Shown one piece after another: positions 18,769 through 27,535 of a DNA stretch of 64,000 nucleotides. This DNA is from Blastopirellula marina (GTDB taxonomy: Bacteria > Planctomycetota > Planctomycetia > Pirellulales > Pirellulaceae), in contig NZ_PUHY01000012.1 in assembly GCF_002967765.1 (NCBI RefSeq), positions 1,240,001-1,304,000 of the forward strand, in the 5' to 3' direction. Positions within the stretch are counted from its first letter, which is position 1. The number at the start of each line of letters is the position of its first letter. The notes beneath the pieces were generated by a model, which worked only from the letters and a program-made list of their open reading frames with translations, had not been told where the DNA came from and searched no databases. A program made the position numbers and the translations under genes.

Positions 18769-18896
18769 ATACGAAGGACTTCTTGCCCCGAGCAAATCGA
18801 CGAAGCTTGCAACCATGAAATCGGTGGTTGAAAAAAAGCCTTCCCAGATGCGCTCTTCACTCTGCGTAGGGAATTGCCTCTCTTACCTCCCGGGAC

Positions 18897-18924
18897 TTGT
18901 CGCTAACTGCGAACGTGGCATAAT
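18897..18924 (+). promoter_or_regulatory. Candidate promoter of the first PNP gene
   Basis: TTGTCG, 16-bp spacer, CATAAT, about 50 bp before the PNP ATG. Moderate match only. Confidence 0.3.
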
Positions 18925-18972
18925 CGGGGGCTAATTGCCCGATCCGCTGAATTGAACCGGAAAGACGCCGAA

Positions 18973-19803
18973 ATGCTCGATCTTTACGATAAAATCCAAG
19001 ACGCCCTCCAAGTCATCCGCGCAAAGTGGGACAAAACCCCGAAGGCGGGGATCATCCTGGGAACGGGCTTGGGCGGACTTGCCGAGGAAATCGACGAGGA
19101 AGCATCCTTCGAGTACACCGAGATCCCCCATTTCGCCGCGTCGACGGCAACCAGCCATCGTGGGCGATTGGTGTGCGGCACTCTTTGTGGCGTCCCTGTC
19201 GTGGCGATGGAAGGCCGCTTCCACATGTACGAGGGGTACTCGCTCAAGCAGATTACGTTGCCTGTTCGCGTCATGAAGGCGCTCGGAGCGGAACTGCTGC
19301 TGTGCTCGAACGCGGCCGGTGGCATGAATCCGTTCCACAACTGCGGTGATATCGTTCTGATTGACGATCACATCAACTTGATGGGGGATAACCCCCTGAT
19401 CGGCATTAATGACGATCGTCTTGGGCCGCGCTTCCCCGACATGTGTGCTCCGTACGATCAAGAATTGATCGACAAGGCATTAGAAATCGCACGCAAGGAA
19501 AACATCGTCGCGCATCGTGGCGTGTTTGTGGCCGTCGCGGGCCCGAATCTCGAAACGCGTGCGGAATACCGCTTCCTGCGAGCGATCGGCGCCGATCTGG
19601 TCGGGATGTCGACCGTGCCCGAAGTGATCGTGGCGGTTCACTGCGGATTGAAGACGGTCGGTATGTCGATCGTTACCGACATGTGCCTCCCCGATGCTTT
19701 GAAACCGGCAGACGTCTCCGAGATCATTGCGATTGCGAACAAGGCCGAACCAAAGCTGCGCACGCTGGTGAAGGGCGTGCTCACGGAATTCGCCGGGAAG
19801 TAA
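18973..19803 (+). CDS. Purine nucleoside phosphorylase, trimeric type (copy 1, Asp236)
   Basis: Phosphorolysis of purine nucleosides to base and (deoxy)ribose-1-phosphate in purine salvage. 276 residues from the ATG at 18973, preceded by GGAAAG; a TTG 21 bp upstream is less likely. Phosphate-binding GTGLGGL (31-37) and SHRGRL, EGRFHMYEGYS, and base-binding GPNLETRAEYRFL and GMSTVPE are all present, as in PNP/MTAP family II. The residue aligned with human PNP Asn243 is Asp (VTD236), as in MTAP-type enzymes, whereas the neighbouring paralogue has Asn. In human PNP this change shifts preference toward 6-aminopurines, so the two copies may divide substrates. Confidence 0.93.
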   Translation: MLDLYDKIQDALQVIRAKWDKTPKAGIILGTGLGGLAEEIDEEASFEYTEIPHFAASTATSHRGRLVCGTLCGVPVVAMEGRFHMYEGYSLKQITLPVRVMKALGAELLLCSNAAGGMNPFHNCGDIVLIDDHINLMGDNPLIGINDDRLGPRFPDMCAPYDQELIDKALEIARKENIVAHRGVFVAVAGPNLETRAEYRFLRAIGADLVGMSTVPEVIVAVHCGLKTVGMSIVTDMCLPDALKPADVSEIIAIANKAEPKLRTLVKGVLTEFAGK

Positions 19804-19924
19804 CACGCGGCAAACTGCGTCTGTCTCGTTGTGTTCTTAAGAGGCTCAGCTCATGGGATGGAGCGAACCAGGTATTCGGTTTGCCCCTTGGCACTTCGGG
19901 GTAAGCTGACAAGAGGAAAGTTGG

Positions 19925-20770
19925 TTGTTCAAGCTCAATGCCCAGGTCGAAGAATTGGCAGCCGCCATTCGCCGGCGATGGAATCAACGCCCGCTGGCTG
20001 GCATCATTCTTGGCACTGGGCTAGGGACATTGACTGATGGTGTCGATGTCGAGGTCACAATCGACTACGAAGATCTTCCGCACATTCCCCTTTCAACCGC
20101 CCTAAGTCATAAAGGGCGACTCGTATGTGGACGGCTGGGCACAGTCCCAGTCTTGGTCATGGAGGGCCGTTTTCATGTTTACGAGGGGTACTCGCTCGAG
20201 ACGATCACCTTGCCGGTACGCGTGATGAAAGCGCTCGGAGCGAGTATTCTGGTGGTCAGTAATGCCAGTGGTGGCATGAATCCGTTTTACAAAAGCGGTG
20301 ATATTATGCTGATGGAAGACCACATCAACTTCATGTGGCGGAATCCGCTCACCGGGCACAACGATCCCAGTCTCGGGCAACGTTTCCCCGATATGTCTAG
20401 TCCCTACGATGAAGAGCTGCTCGAAGCTGCGGCACGCATTGCTCGCCGCGAAGGGATCGGCCACCATCGTGGCGTTTATGCCGCGATGACGGGACCCAAT
20501 TACGAAACCCGTAGCGAGTACCGCTTCCTGCGTAAAATCGGGGCGGATGTGGTTGGGATGAGTACCGTCCCCGAGGCGATTGTTGCCGCTCAGGTGGGAC
20601 TTCGCGTCCTGGCTCTCTCGACGGTCACCAATATTTGTCTGCCCGATAATCTTGGCTGCGTCGGCAAATACGATGTGATTCATGCCGCTCAGGCCGCCGA
20701 GCCTCGTTTGCGGTATATTGTGAAGGAAGTGCTTCGGGAACAACAAGAGTTGCTGGTGGCCGTCTCGTGA
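19925..20770 (+). CDS. Purine nucleoside phosphorylase, trimeric type (copy 2, Asn236)
   Basis: 281 residues, colinear with the upstream copy without gaps over most of its length. It uses TTG at 19925: AGAGGAAAG lies 7 bp upstream and there is no in-frame ATG near the start of the conserved region. Motifs are GTGLGTL, SHKGRL, EGRFHVYEGYS, GPNYETRSEYRFL and GMSTVPE; the specificity residue is Asn (VTN236), as in classical 6-oxopurine (inosine/guanosine) PNPs. The gap of 121 bp to copy 1 has no terminator, so co-transcription is likely. A rare start codon would fit lower expression than copy 1. Confidence 0.92.
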   Translation: MFKLNAQVEELAAAIRRRWNQRPLAGIILGTGLGTLTDGVDVEVTIDYEDLPHIPLSTALSHKGRLVCGRLGTVPVLVMEGRFHVYEGYSLETITLPVRVMKALGASILVVSNASGGMNPFYKSGDIMLMEDHINFMWRNPLTGHNDPSLGQRFPDMSSPYDEELLEAAARIARREGIGHHRGVYAAMTGPNYETRSEYRFLRKIGADVVGMSTVPEAIVAAQVGLRVLALSTVTNICLPDNLGCVGKYDVIHAAQAAEPRLRYIVKEVLREQQELLVAVS

Positions 20771-20813
20771 AGCACGCGGCGCCGGTTTGCATGTTTTGCA
20801 AAAAGAGCCAGGC

Positions 20814-22361
20814 GTGATTTCTCCTGCGGTCCGATCCAAATTGCTGCTCTCGCTACTGATTATCGTGGTGCTGCTTGGATTGTACTGGCCGGTGATGCAA
20901 GCCGTGTATGGTGCCGCGGACGACTTTCCGACGTTCTTTCCGGTCGACGATCATATCCCACGAATCTACCGGGCCGATGGTCGTCCGATTCTGGAACTGC
21001 TTCTGTATCTGGTCAGCGGCTTCATTCGGCAATTGGCCGACTTGCGACTTCTGCGGGGTATCTCCGTCCTAGGGATCGGCCTGTTATGTGTGGCCCTGTT
21101 TCAGGCGACACGAAGATTGTTTCCCCGTCCCGAATATCGATTGGCCGTCTGCATATCAATCGGGGCCCTGCCGACGCTTGTTGTCTTCGCCGCGTGGGCC
21201 ACGGTATGGAGTTATTCGTGGGGCGCGATGCTCGCTGTCGTTGCCGGCATGATCTGCTGGCGTGGGTGTCGATTACGGGAGTCGAACGCTTTTAGCAAAG
21301 CGATTTTCTGTTGGCTGGCATCCACGATTTTTCTCGTACTGATCTTTTGGACTTATCAGCCCTTGGTGAGTTGGTTCTGGATTGTGGGTGTGATCGCCGT
21401 GCTCGACGATCGCTTTTTGCGTAATCGCTTCTATCGCCGTGAGTGTGCTTGGTTTGTGGCGGCGGGATTCGTCCAGATGGCAACGTGCTTCGTCGCCTTG
21501 AAAGCATTTATCTTTCTCAGTGGCGTGGAAGCAAAGTCGCGGGTGCAACTGCTGAGTGATCCTGTCGCAAAAGTGTTAGCGCTGGGGCGCACAACCGTCA
21601 CCATGGTGCTTGATCAGTGGCAAGTCGTCGATGTCGATCGCAAGCCGTTCATGCTCTTGATCGCCGCGTTGGCGGGGTTGATTATCTTGGCGGGCTTCAT
21701 TGTGGCGTTGGCAAGGCCATCGATTCGCAGCCGAGTGAGCGTCCGTATGCGTTTGCTTTGGTTGGGGGCGATTGCCTGCTGTTTCGCCTTGAGTCACGTC
21801 CACGGATTGGCTGCGGATGTGAATGTGAAGAATTATCGCACGATCGGTGCTTTGTGCGTCTGCACGACCATCTTACTCGCCTGGTCGCTCCGCCTGATAA
21901 CCGAGTCTGTGTTTCGTGGCGAGCGAGGACGACTCGTTCTGCGGATTGTTGCGGGCTGGCTGCTGATCGTATCGCTGGGAATGGCCCAAGCCAACGTTGT
22001 GCACTACTGGACATCCCCTTTTCCACGCGGCTACGCATATCTTGTGGAGCAGCTCGAGGAGAAGCTTACGCCCAACACGCGACGCATTCATTTGATTCGG
22101 CAAACGGTCGATGACGGCATTGTTACCGAGCGAGCCATGCATGCGTTTGGGCGTCCTCTGACCGAGCCAGAGTGGGTAATGCCTGGCATTGTCATTGCGG
22201 CACTTCGGGACATCCGCCAAGAGCAGATCGATTTGAACTTACAATTGGAGTACTCCGACAGCCTCGGTCCTGGCGACGCTCCAGAGGGAGACGATGTCGT
22301 CGTGATCGATATGCGGGAACTGACGAAGTTCCGTAGTGGCTATGAAGCAAATTCGCCGTAG
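20814..22361 (+). CDS. Polytopic membrane protein, possibly a GT-C/GtrII-like glycosyltransferase
   Basis: About 515 residues with some eleven hydrophobic spans. I place the start at GTG 20814 (VISPAVRSKLLLSLL) behind AAGAGCCAGG; a TTG 27 bp upstream is the alternative. After TM1 an acidic loop (AADDFPTFFPVDDH) and YRADGRPILELLLYL follow, which resembles GT-C superfamily and GtrII proteins where such Asp residues bind the lipid-linked sugar. The C-terminal soluble part (about 430-515) is unmarked. The similarity is weak, so 'membrane protein' is firm and 'glycosyltransferase' is inference. It runs tail to tail with another GT-C-like gene. Confidence 0.6.
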   Translation: MISPAVRSKLLLSLLIIVVLLGLYWPVMQAVYGAADDFPTFFPVDDHIPRIYRADGRPILELLLYLVSGFIRQLADLRLLRGISVLGIGLLCVALFQATRRLFPRPEYRLAVCISIGALPTLVVFAAWATVWSYSWGAMLAVVAGMICWRGCRLRESNAFSKAIFCWLASTIFLVLIFWTYQPLVSWFWIVGVIAVLDDRFLRNRFYRRECAWFVAAGFVQMATCFVALKAFIFLSGVEAKSRVQLLSDPVAKVLALGRTTVTMVLDQWQVVDVDRKPFMLLIAALAGLIILAGFIVALARPSIRSRVSVRMRLLWLGAIACCFALSHVHGLAADVNVKNYRTIGALCVCTTILLAWSLRLITESVFRGERGRLVLRIVAGWLLIVSLGMAQANVVHYWTSPFPRGYAYLVEQLEEKLTPNTRRIHLIRQTVDDGIVTERAMHAFGRPLTEPEWVMPGIVIAALRDIRQEQIDLNLQLEYSDSLGPGDAPEGDDVVVIDMRELTKFRSGYEANSP

Positions 22362-22378
22362 CAGTTGCCCGCTACGGC
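22355..22378. terminator. Hairpin joining two convergent genes
   Basis: GCCGTAGC / GCTACGGC, a perfect 8-bp inverted repeat with an 8-nt loop. The two arms are the final CCG-TAG codons of the genes on either strand. No U-tract on either side, so it may only mark the transcript ends. Confidence 0.35.
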
Positions 22379-23865
22379 ATGGGGTTCGGCTCAGCTGTTT
22401 TCGACGCCGGTTGCCATATCTGAAATGCTTGATTGCTCCAAACTTGGGTGAACCCTTCAGCGGCCAACATGGCAGGCAGTTCCGGTGGATCGTCGCTTTG
22501 AGTAACGGCGATCTTCACGTTGTGATCATCAATCGTCCGGTGCAGCGCCGCTTCGTTATCAAGCTCGATCGGATAGCCAATGGATTTGCGCTCGAGGTAG
22601 AACGTAAGGACGCGCGGCTTGAAGAAGAGGCAAACGTCATCGGGATCATCACCCATTCGCTGCTCGACTTGGACGAACATCTCTTGGGCTGCTTCATCTT
22701 CCGGTCCGGAGATGCGGCTGAAATCGGCAAAGTAATAGAAGCTCGCATAACAGCCGAAAGTGTAGAGTAATAGCAGCGATGTGATGATGGTTCGCTGCTT
22801 ATTGGAACGCGGGAATTTCTCGCACGCATACAAAAACCATCCCAGGAAGCCGAAATACAACGGCCAAATCATGCGTGCCCAGGCAGCACCTGGCCAGATG
22901 ACAATCAGGATGAAATAAAGAATGCTGGCAATGAACAAGAACTGAGGTTTCGGCCAATTCGCCCGCAAGCAGCCGACGATCGCCACTAGGCTAAGCAGGA
23001 TGCCAGAGGCCTTCGAGAGTGCCTCTTTGTAGCCATTGTCCCAAACGTAGGTGAACGATCCGCCATCGGCATAAAGGTTGTACAAAATCGAGTGAACGCT
23101 GATCTGCGAAAGCTGATCGAGGTAGCCTGATCCGCCCGAAGGAACGAGCACCTTTTGAATTGCATAAAACGCAACGGCCGATGAGATGCTGACCATCATG
23201 TAGCGAGTCAAACGCCGGTAAAGGATCAACTCCGTCAGGATCAACGCCGGGGGCAGCACAATACCAACCGTGCGTGTGCCAATCGCCATGTAGATCACCA
23301 GGCCGAGCAAGACGGCTCGCGGAATGCTATGGGAGGGCTGCGCCGTATCTTCGCGATCTCGCTGGTAGAGCAGCATCGCCAGCATCCAGAGCACCACGAA
23401 TAAGTGTTCTGAGATAATCCAGTGATTAAACTCCCAGAAAACCGGCATGAATCCAATCAACGCGATCAAGGCCAGCGTGTACCAGGCCGACAAATGCTTC
23501 GCGAAATAACCACTGCAGATCGTTAGCGTGACAATCAGCAGCGCCACCATCGCGATCTTGAGTACTTCGTAGTCGACACCAAAAACGGCGTAGATGGGGG
23601 CCAGGAAGACGGGAAATAGGGGCGGATAAGCTCGCGGCCCAATCACCGGGGCATCGGGATTATAGACGTAACCCGTGTCATTCATATCGTGAAACCGGGT
23701 TAGGTTTCTGGCCTGGTTTAAATACTGCGCGTAGTCACCTCCCCAGTCGGTGCTTTCCCGCATCATGATTAGGTGAAACAGAAAGATCGCGGCCAGTAGT
23801 GCGACCAAAGCAATCCGTTGCGTGGTGGACCAGACGGTCGCCTCTTGCGAATCGTTGACATCCAT
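22372..23865 (-). CDS. GT39-like (GT-C fold) membrane glycosyltransferase
   Basis: 497 residues with about eleven TM helices. After TM1 comes DWGGDYAQYLNQARNL, the acidic loop seen in ArnT/PMT-type GT-C enzymes that use polyprenyl-phosphate sugars, then PRAYPPLFPVFLAPIYAVFG, which is typical of GT39/DUF2029-like planctomycete proteins. The C-terminal 110 residues (about 385-497) form a soluble domain. It would transfer a sugar on the outer face of the cytoplasmic membrane. It lies 14 bp downstream of the glyoxalase-fold gene on the same strand, though the functional link is unclear. Confidence 0.8.
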   Translation of the reverse strand: MDVNDSQEATVWSTTQRIALVALLAAIFLFHLIMMRESTDWGGDYAQYLNQARNLTRFHDMNDTGYVYNPDAPVIGPRAYPPLFPVFLAPIYAVFGVDYEVLKIAMVALLIVTLTICSGYFAKHLSAWYTLALIALIGFMPVFWEFNHWIISEHLFVVLWMLAMLLYQRDREDTAQPSHSIPRAVLLGLVIYMAIGTRTVGIVLPPALILTELILYRRLTRYMMVSISSAVAFYAIQKVLVPSGGSGYLDQLSQISVHSILYNLYADGGSFTYVWDNGYKEALSKASGILLSLVAIVGCLRANWPKPQFLFIASILYFILIVIWPGAAWARMIWPLYFGFLGWFLYACEKFPRSNKQRTIITSLLLLYTFGCYASFYYFADFSRISGPEDEAAQEMFVQVEQRMGDDPDDVCLFFKPRVLTFYLERKSIGYPIELDNEAALHRTIDDHNVKIAVTQSDDPPELPAMLAAEGFTQVWSNQAFQIWQPASKTAEPNPMP

Positions 23866-23879
23866 GGTGGTCGCTGGGG

Positions 23880-24266
23880 TTAGGTTTCCTGAACGAACTT
23901 ATCTTGATCGATAATCTCGAACATGTAGCCGTTTGGATCTTGAAAGAAGAAACGTTCAAACGGCGTCGGGCGAATTGGTGGGATCACTTCAACGCTTTGT
24001 TCCGCCAAACATTTACGAATTTGTTTCAGCTTAGCGGCGGGGAACAGAAACGCAAAGTGACGGCCGAATTCTTTTTCGAAGGGCGAGACCTGAAAGCCAT
24101 CGACCAACAAAACATGCACTTGTTGACCATGGCCAATGTCGAGCCAGTAAGTGGTTGGATCGACATTGGCTGGGCGATGGACTAGCGGCCAATCGAAAAT
24201 CGATTGCAGGAATTCGGCCGTTCCCTGCGAGTCTTGTGTGGCGATGGTGAGGTGAGCCAAAGTCAT
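23880..24266 (-). CDS. VOC-superfamily (glyoxalase/bleomycin-resistance fold) protein
   Basis: 128 residues. MTLAHLTIATQDSQGTAEFL is the first beta-alpha module with a metal-ligand His, and RFFFQDPNGYMFEIIDQ is the C-terminal module with the Glu ligand. Such proteins include glyoxalase I, dioxygenases and antibiotic-binding proteins; the sequence does not decide which. It overlaps the upstream DJ-1/PfpI gene by 4 bp (ATGA), so the two are translationally coupled and may both serve carbonyl (methylglyoxal) detoxification. Confidence 0.85.
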   Translation of the reverse strand: MTLAHLTIATQDSQGTAEFLQSIFDWPLVHRPANVDPTTYWLDIGHGQQVHVLLVDGFQVSPFEKEFGRHFAFLFPAAKLKQIRKCLAEQSVEVIPPIRPTPFERFFFQDPNGYMFEIIDQDKFVQET

Positions 24267-24805
24267 GTTGCTTGCTTCTCCAGGACCTCGATGATGGCTC
24301 GGCAGAACGCTGGTAAGTCGCCTGGGTTGCGGCTGGTGACGATGTTATTATCGACCACCACTTCAGCATCTTCCCAGCTAACACCCGCGTGGACCAAGTC
24401 ATCTTTGATGCCCGGTGATCCCGTTTGGCGTGTTCCGCGGCAGATGCCGGCTGACGCGAGCAGCCAGCCACCATGACAGATCGCGGCCACGAGTTGACCT
24501 TTCTCGTGGAAGTGACGAATTAACTGTTTCACCTTGTCTTCACGGCGCAGCTTGTCGGGCATGAAGCCGCCGGGGCAGATCACCCCGTCGAAGGTGTTCG
24601 GGTCGACATCGTCGATGGCGACATCGGATTTGGCGGGATAGGTATGCTTACCGTCATACGTGACGCCCGCTTCAAGTCCGGCAAGTACTGACTCAGCACC
24701 AGCCTCTTGTAAGCGCAGATGGGGATACCACAGCTCAAGATCTTCGTAGATATCGCCGACGAAGGTCAGGATTCGTTTTCCCTTAAGGGTCATTTCCGAT
24801 GGCAT
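24263..24805 (-). CDS. DJ-1/PfpI family protein
   Basis: 180 residues with the class I glutamine amidotransferase-like fold. The nucleophile elbow is AAICHGGW with the conserved Cys (about residue 109) followed by His, and Glu in IYEDLELWYP may be the supporting acid. PfpI-type members include deglycases/glyoxalases and chaperones. GAGGT lies 6 bp before the ATG. Coupling to the VOC gene by a 4-bp overlap supports a shared role with reactive aldehydes, but that is inference. Confidence 0.88.
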   Translation of the reverse strand: MPSEMTLKGKRILTFVGDIYEDLELWYPHLRLQEAGAESVLAGLEAGVTYDGKHTYPAKSDVAIDDVDPNTFDGVICPGGFMPDKLRREDKVKQLIRHFHEKGQLVAAICHGGWLLASAGICRGTRQTGSPGIKDDLVHAGVSWEDAEVVVDNNIVTSRNPGDLPAFCRAIIEVLEKQAT

Positions 24806-25040
24806 GAGGGGACCTCGTAATGTTTGGGTAAGGAACTATTGTTTCGGATAATCCAGGGCAATACCACCCACCAGGCGGTACTGCCGTACGAAGAAAACGT
24901 GCGATAACCATGCCAACCGCGATATTCCTATGGCAGAACAGGGAGGAGTTGCGTCATTGACTCGACCGGACCGAATTGAGAGTTAGAATACAAATTGGAC
25001 TGACTCGCCTATCTTCTTGTCTTATGGAGCCTTCCACGTC

Positions 25041-26693
25041 ATGCCTTGCCGCTTGGAATCTTGGGCAAAAGCCCCTTTCGGATGGATCTGCACCGCACTG
25101 CTTTGCTTGACGCTGATCGCTGGCTGCGGTGACAACGTCGAGTTCAATAATCCGTTCGCCAAAGAGAAGAAGCAGACTACCGCGGAGAACACCAAGCCGG
25201 CTGCTCCTGCCAAGAAAGAAGACCAGAAGCCGAAGGTCGACAAGGAGGAACTGGCGCGGCAGCAGATGATTAAAACGACATCGCTGCGTGGCAATGGAAC
25301 GAGCCGCTTCGGTGGCGGTGGCAAGAGCGTGGGCGCCAACGCGACGGTAGGGGACAATGTGTTCCGCATGCAGAAGGAGATCGCCAGCAGCGTTGATTTC
25401 GCTCCTACGATGTTGATCTGGGTGATCGATTCGACGGTCAGTGCCACGGAGCTTCGAGACGACTGGGCGAAGGCAACCAAGCAGCTTTACACCGAGTTCG
25501 CGAAAGATGGACTTCCTGGTGGCAAATCTCCCGAAAGTCTGTCGACCGCGATTGTCAGCTTCGGGGAGAAAACGAACTTCGTGCTTGAACAGCCGACCTC
25601 CGATCTTCAAGAAGTGATTGCCAGCATCGATAAGGTGCCGGGCGATAGTTCGGGCAAAGAAGCGACGTTTGCCACGATTAGCGAAGTGTTCGACAAATAC
25701 GGCGATCTGAAGTCGAAGCAACAGCGTGAACTGATGGTAGTCGTGGTGACGGATGAAGCCGGTGACGACTGGAACATGGTTGATTCGGTGGTCGAGAAAG
25801 CCAATTCGACGGGCGTCCGTTTGTATGCGATCGGTGTGCCTGCTCCGATGGGACGCATGACCGCGGAAGTTCCCATGGCCGAGAACCGTAGCGATGGCCT
25901 GCCGGCGATGCTTCAAGGACCAGAAACGCGATACTCGCAGCGAATCAACATGAAGTTCAGTTCTGGCGGTTTCGGTGGCGAGGACGTCGACAGTGGTTAT
26001 GGACCGTTCGGTTTGAGCTACCTGGCCTATCAGACGCGTGGCGAATTCCTGGTCTCCCGATTGCGATCGGCGCCTTGGCCAGGCAATGCGATGCGATTCG
26101 ATGACAGCGTCATGCGAAAGTATCCGCCGCAATACCTGACGGAACAAAAGTATCAGGCCATGCTCGCAGAGAACAAAGCCCTGTACGGATTGGATCGCGC
26201 TGCACGATTGGCCCAAGTCGAGGCGATGGCTTATCCCTCTTCGCAGTTCGTGGTGGAAGATGAAGCCCGTCTGAAAAACGCTCTCGATGGTGCTCAGCGA
26301 ATTGCCGCTCGTTTGGAACCGCTGGTGAACGGCATCTACGATCCGCTGGCCGCCGGTGAGAAAGACCGTGACAACATTGAGGATAAGCGTTGGCAGGCCA
26401 GCTACGATTTGGCCTTGGGGCGTGCGGCCGCGAACAAGGCACGCGTCGATGGTTACAACCAAATGTTGGCGATCTTGAAGGGGGGACGAAAATTCGAAGA
26501 TCCTGCTCACAACACGTGGAAACTGGAGCCAGCCGACTCGCTGGAGGAAGCTGGTAGCCGTTTGGAAAAGATGCGTCTGCAAGCGACCGAGTACCTCGAA
26601 CGAGTCATTAAAGAGCATCCGGATACGCCGTGGGCGTACTTTGCGGAGCGTGAATTGGAAATGCCGATTGGTTGGAAGTGGGCCGAGTATTAA
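25041..26693 (+). CDS. vWA-domain lipoprotein
   Basis: 550 residues from the ATG at 25041; a TTG 24 bp upstream also opens the frame but GGAG favours the ATG. A signal with LIAGC is a lipobox. A Lys/Ala/Pro/Glu-rich linker (about 30-80) follows. The von Willebrand A domain (about 115-310) has WVIDSTVSATELRDD, where D-S-T-V-S fits the MIDAS metal site, and VVVVTDEAGDD. A second region (about 330-550) has helical repeats without a named family. vWA lipoproteins in planctomycetes are probably surface or periplasmic adhesion or scaffold factors. A good terminator follows. Confidence 0.82.
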   Translation: MPCRLESWAKAPFGWICTALLCLTLIAGCGDNVEFNNPFAKEKKQTTAENTKPAAPAKKEDQKPKVDKEELARQQMIKTTSLRGNGTSRFGGGGKSVGANATVGDNVFRMQKEIASSVDFAPTMLIWVIDSTVSATELRDDWAKATKQLYTEFAKDGLPGGKSPESLSTAIVSFGEKTNFVLEQPTSDLQEVIASIDKVPGDSSGKEATFATISEVFDKYGDLKSKQQRELMVVVVTDEAGDDWNMVDSVVEKANSTGVRLYAIGVPAPMGRMTAEVPMAENRSDGLPAMLQGPETRYSQRINMKFSSGGFGGEDVDSGYGPFGLSYLAYQTRGEFLVSRLRSAPWPGNAMRFDDSVMRKYPPQYLTEQKYQAMLAENKALYGLDRAARLAQVEAMAYPSSQFVVEDEARLKNALDGAQRIAARLEPLVNGIYDPLAAGEKDRDNIEDKRWQASYDLALGRAAANKARVDGYNQMLAILKGGRKFEDPAHNTWKLEPADSLEEAGSRLEKMRLQATEYLERVIKEHPDTPWAYFAERELEMPIGWKWAEY

Positions 26694-26721
26694 CGGCGTT
26701 AAGTCCGATAACGCTTCCCGA

Positions 26722-26766
26722 GGCCGACATCGCGAGTCTCCGATGTCGGCCAGGTTTATTTCTTGA
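26722..26766 (+). terminator. Intrinsic terminator of the vWA gene
   Basis: 11-bp stem GGCCGACATCG / CGATGTCGGCC with an 8-nt loop, then AGGTTTATTTCTT. Confidence 0.7.
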
Positions 26767-26771
26767 AGCCA

Positions 26772-27128
26772 CTACCAATCTCGTGCGACCTGGCGGCGAT
26801 CGATCTCTTGAATCTCGGACGTTTTCACCTGCCCGCTCTGCATCATGCTATTGACGCGACACGGCATACAGGGCATGTGGACTTTGCGACCGCAACGCGG
26901 GCAGCGCTCGACGGGGCCATCGAAGTAGTTGATCGCGTCGTCTTTCGGAGGCTCCTCTGGTAAACTCTCAGCGGCTTGTTGGCTGAGGATACGGTGAATC
27001 GTGGTACGCGAGATGCCGGTGATCCGCTGGATTTCTAGCTGGGTACGACCAGCAGATCGGAGGCGATGGATCTCCGCCAGCTGATACGACTCGATTCGAT
27101 TGCGGCGTGGTGTTGAACGTCGTGGCAT
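26772..27128 (-). CDS. HTH plus zinc-ribbon DNA-binding protein
   Basis: 118 residues from the ATG at 27128 (MPRRSTPRRNRIESY), with AGGGA upstream; the frame extends further but without homology. Basic N-terminus, then a helix-turn-helix of resolvase/IS-transposase style (EIHRLRSAGRTQLEIQRITG with ISRTTIHRILSQQ), and a C-terminal Cys4 cluster (CPRC and CMPC, spaced by 7). This layout suggests a small sequence-specific regulator or a domesticated recombinase HTH; no catalytic domain is present. Target unknown. Confidence 0.75.
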   Translation of the reverse strand: MPRRSTPRRNRIESYQLAEIHRLRSAGRTQLEIQRITGISRTTIHRILSQQAAESLPEEPPKDDAINYFDGPVERCPRCGRKVHMPCMPCRVNSMMQSGQVKTSEIQEIDRRQVARDW

Positions 27129-27485
27129 GATTTCCCTGGCTCCACAAGATGGACTCGTTCGGATCGACGCAGCGCCATGCCACACAACTTCCCGTTGGGC
27201 ATAGCGCGCAGATTAACCAATAAAACGTGAAGGAGATTCCCTAGATAGCTTCCCAATTTGTGCGCACTTTTAGCGCGAAAATAGAAGCGATAGGAAGGGC
27301 AAAGATGCGATCGGGCGGCGATCGCTGCCGGCAGCACCCGGGCTGACGAGGTTCTCGATTTCAGATAAGAATACTGTACAAAAGTATAGTTCTAGGTGCA
27401 AGCATTTCCTGCCCCTAAATCTTGGGGCAATCGTTATTCTGAGACACAACGATCACCAATGAAATCGCCCGGGTTCCAAAAGCAA
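27129..27485. other. Intergenic upstream of the HTH gene
   Basis: About 360 bp with no gene. It holds a small dyad ATACT-N7-AGTAT at 27371-27387 that could be an operator or part of a minus-strand promoter. Confidence 0.3.
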
Positions 27486-27510
27486 AGGGGCCAACGTGGC
27501 CCCTCAGTTT
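27486..27510 (-). terminator. Terminator of the yceH gene
   Basis: AGGGGCC / GGCCCCT, 7-bp stem with 5-nt loop; on the minus strand it is followed by TTGCTTTTG. It sits 32 bp past the stop. Confidence 0.65.
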
Positions 27511-27535
27511 GTTCATGTGAATGGGTGATTTGTAT

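Noticed and set aside
24954-26618. 554-residue open frame antisense to the vWA lipoprotein
   Set aside because: The plus strand has lipobox, vWA MIDAS and a terminator; the antisense frame has Arg/His/Leu-rich shadow composition.
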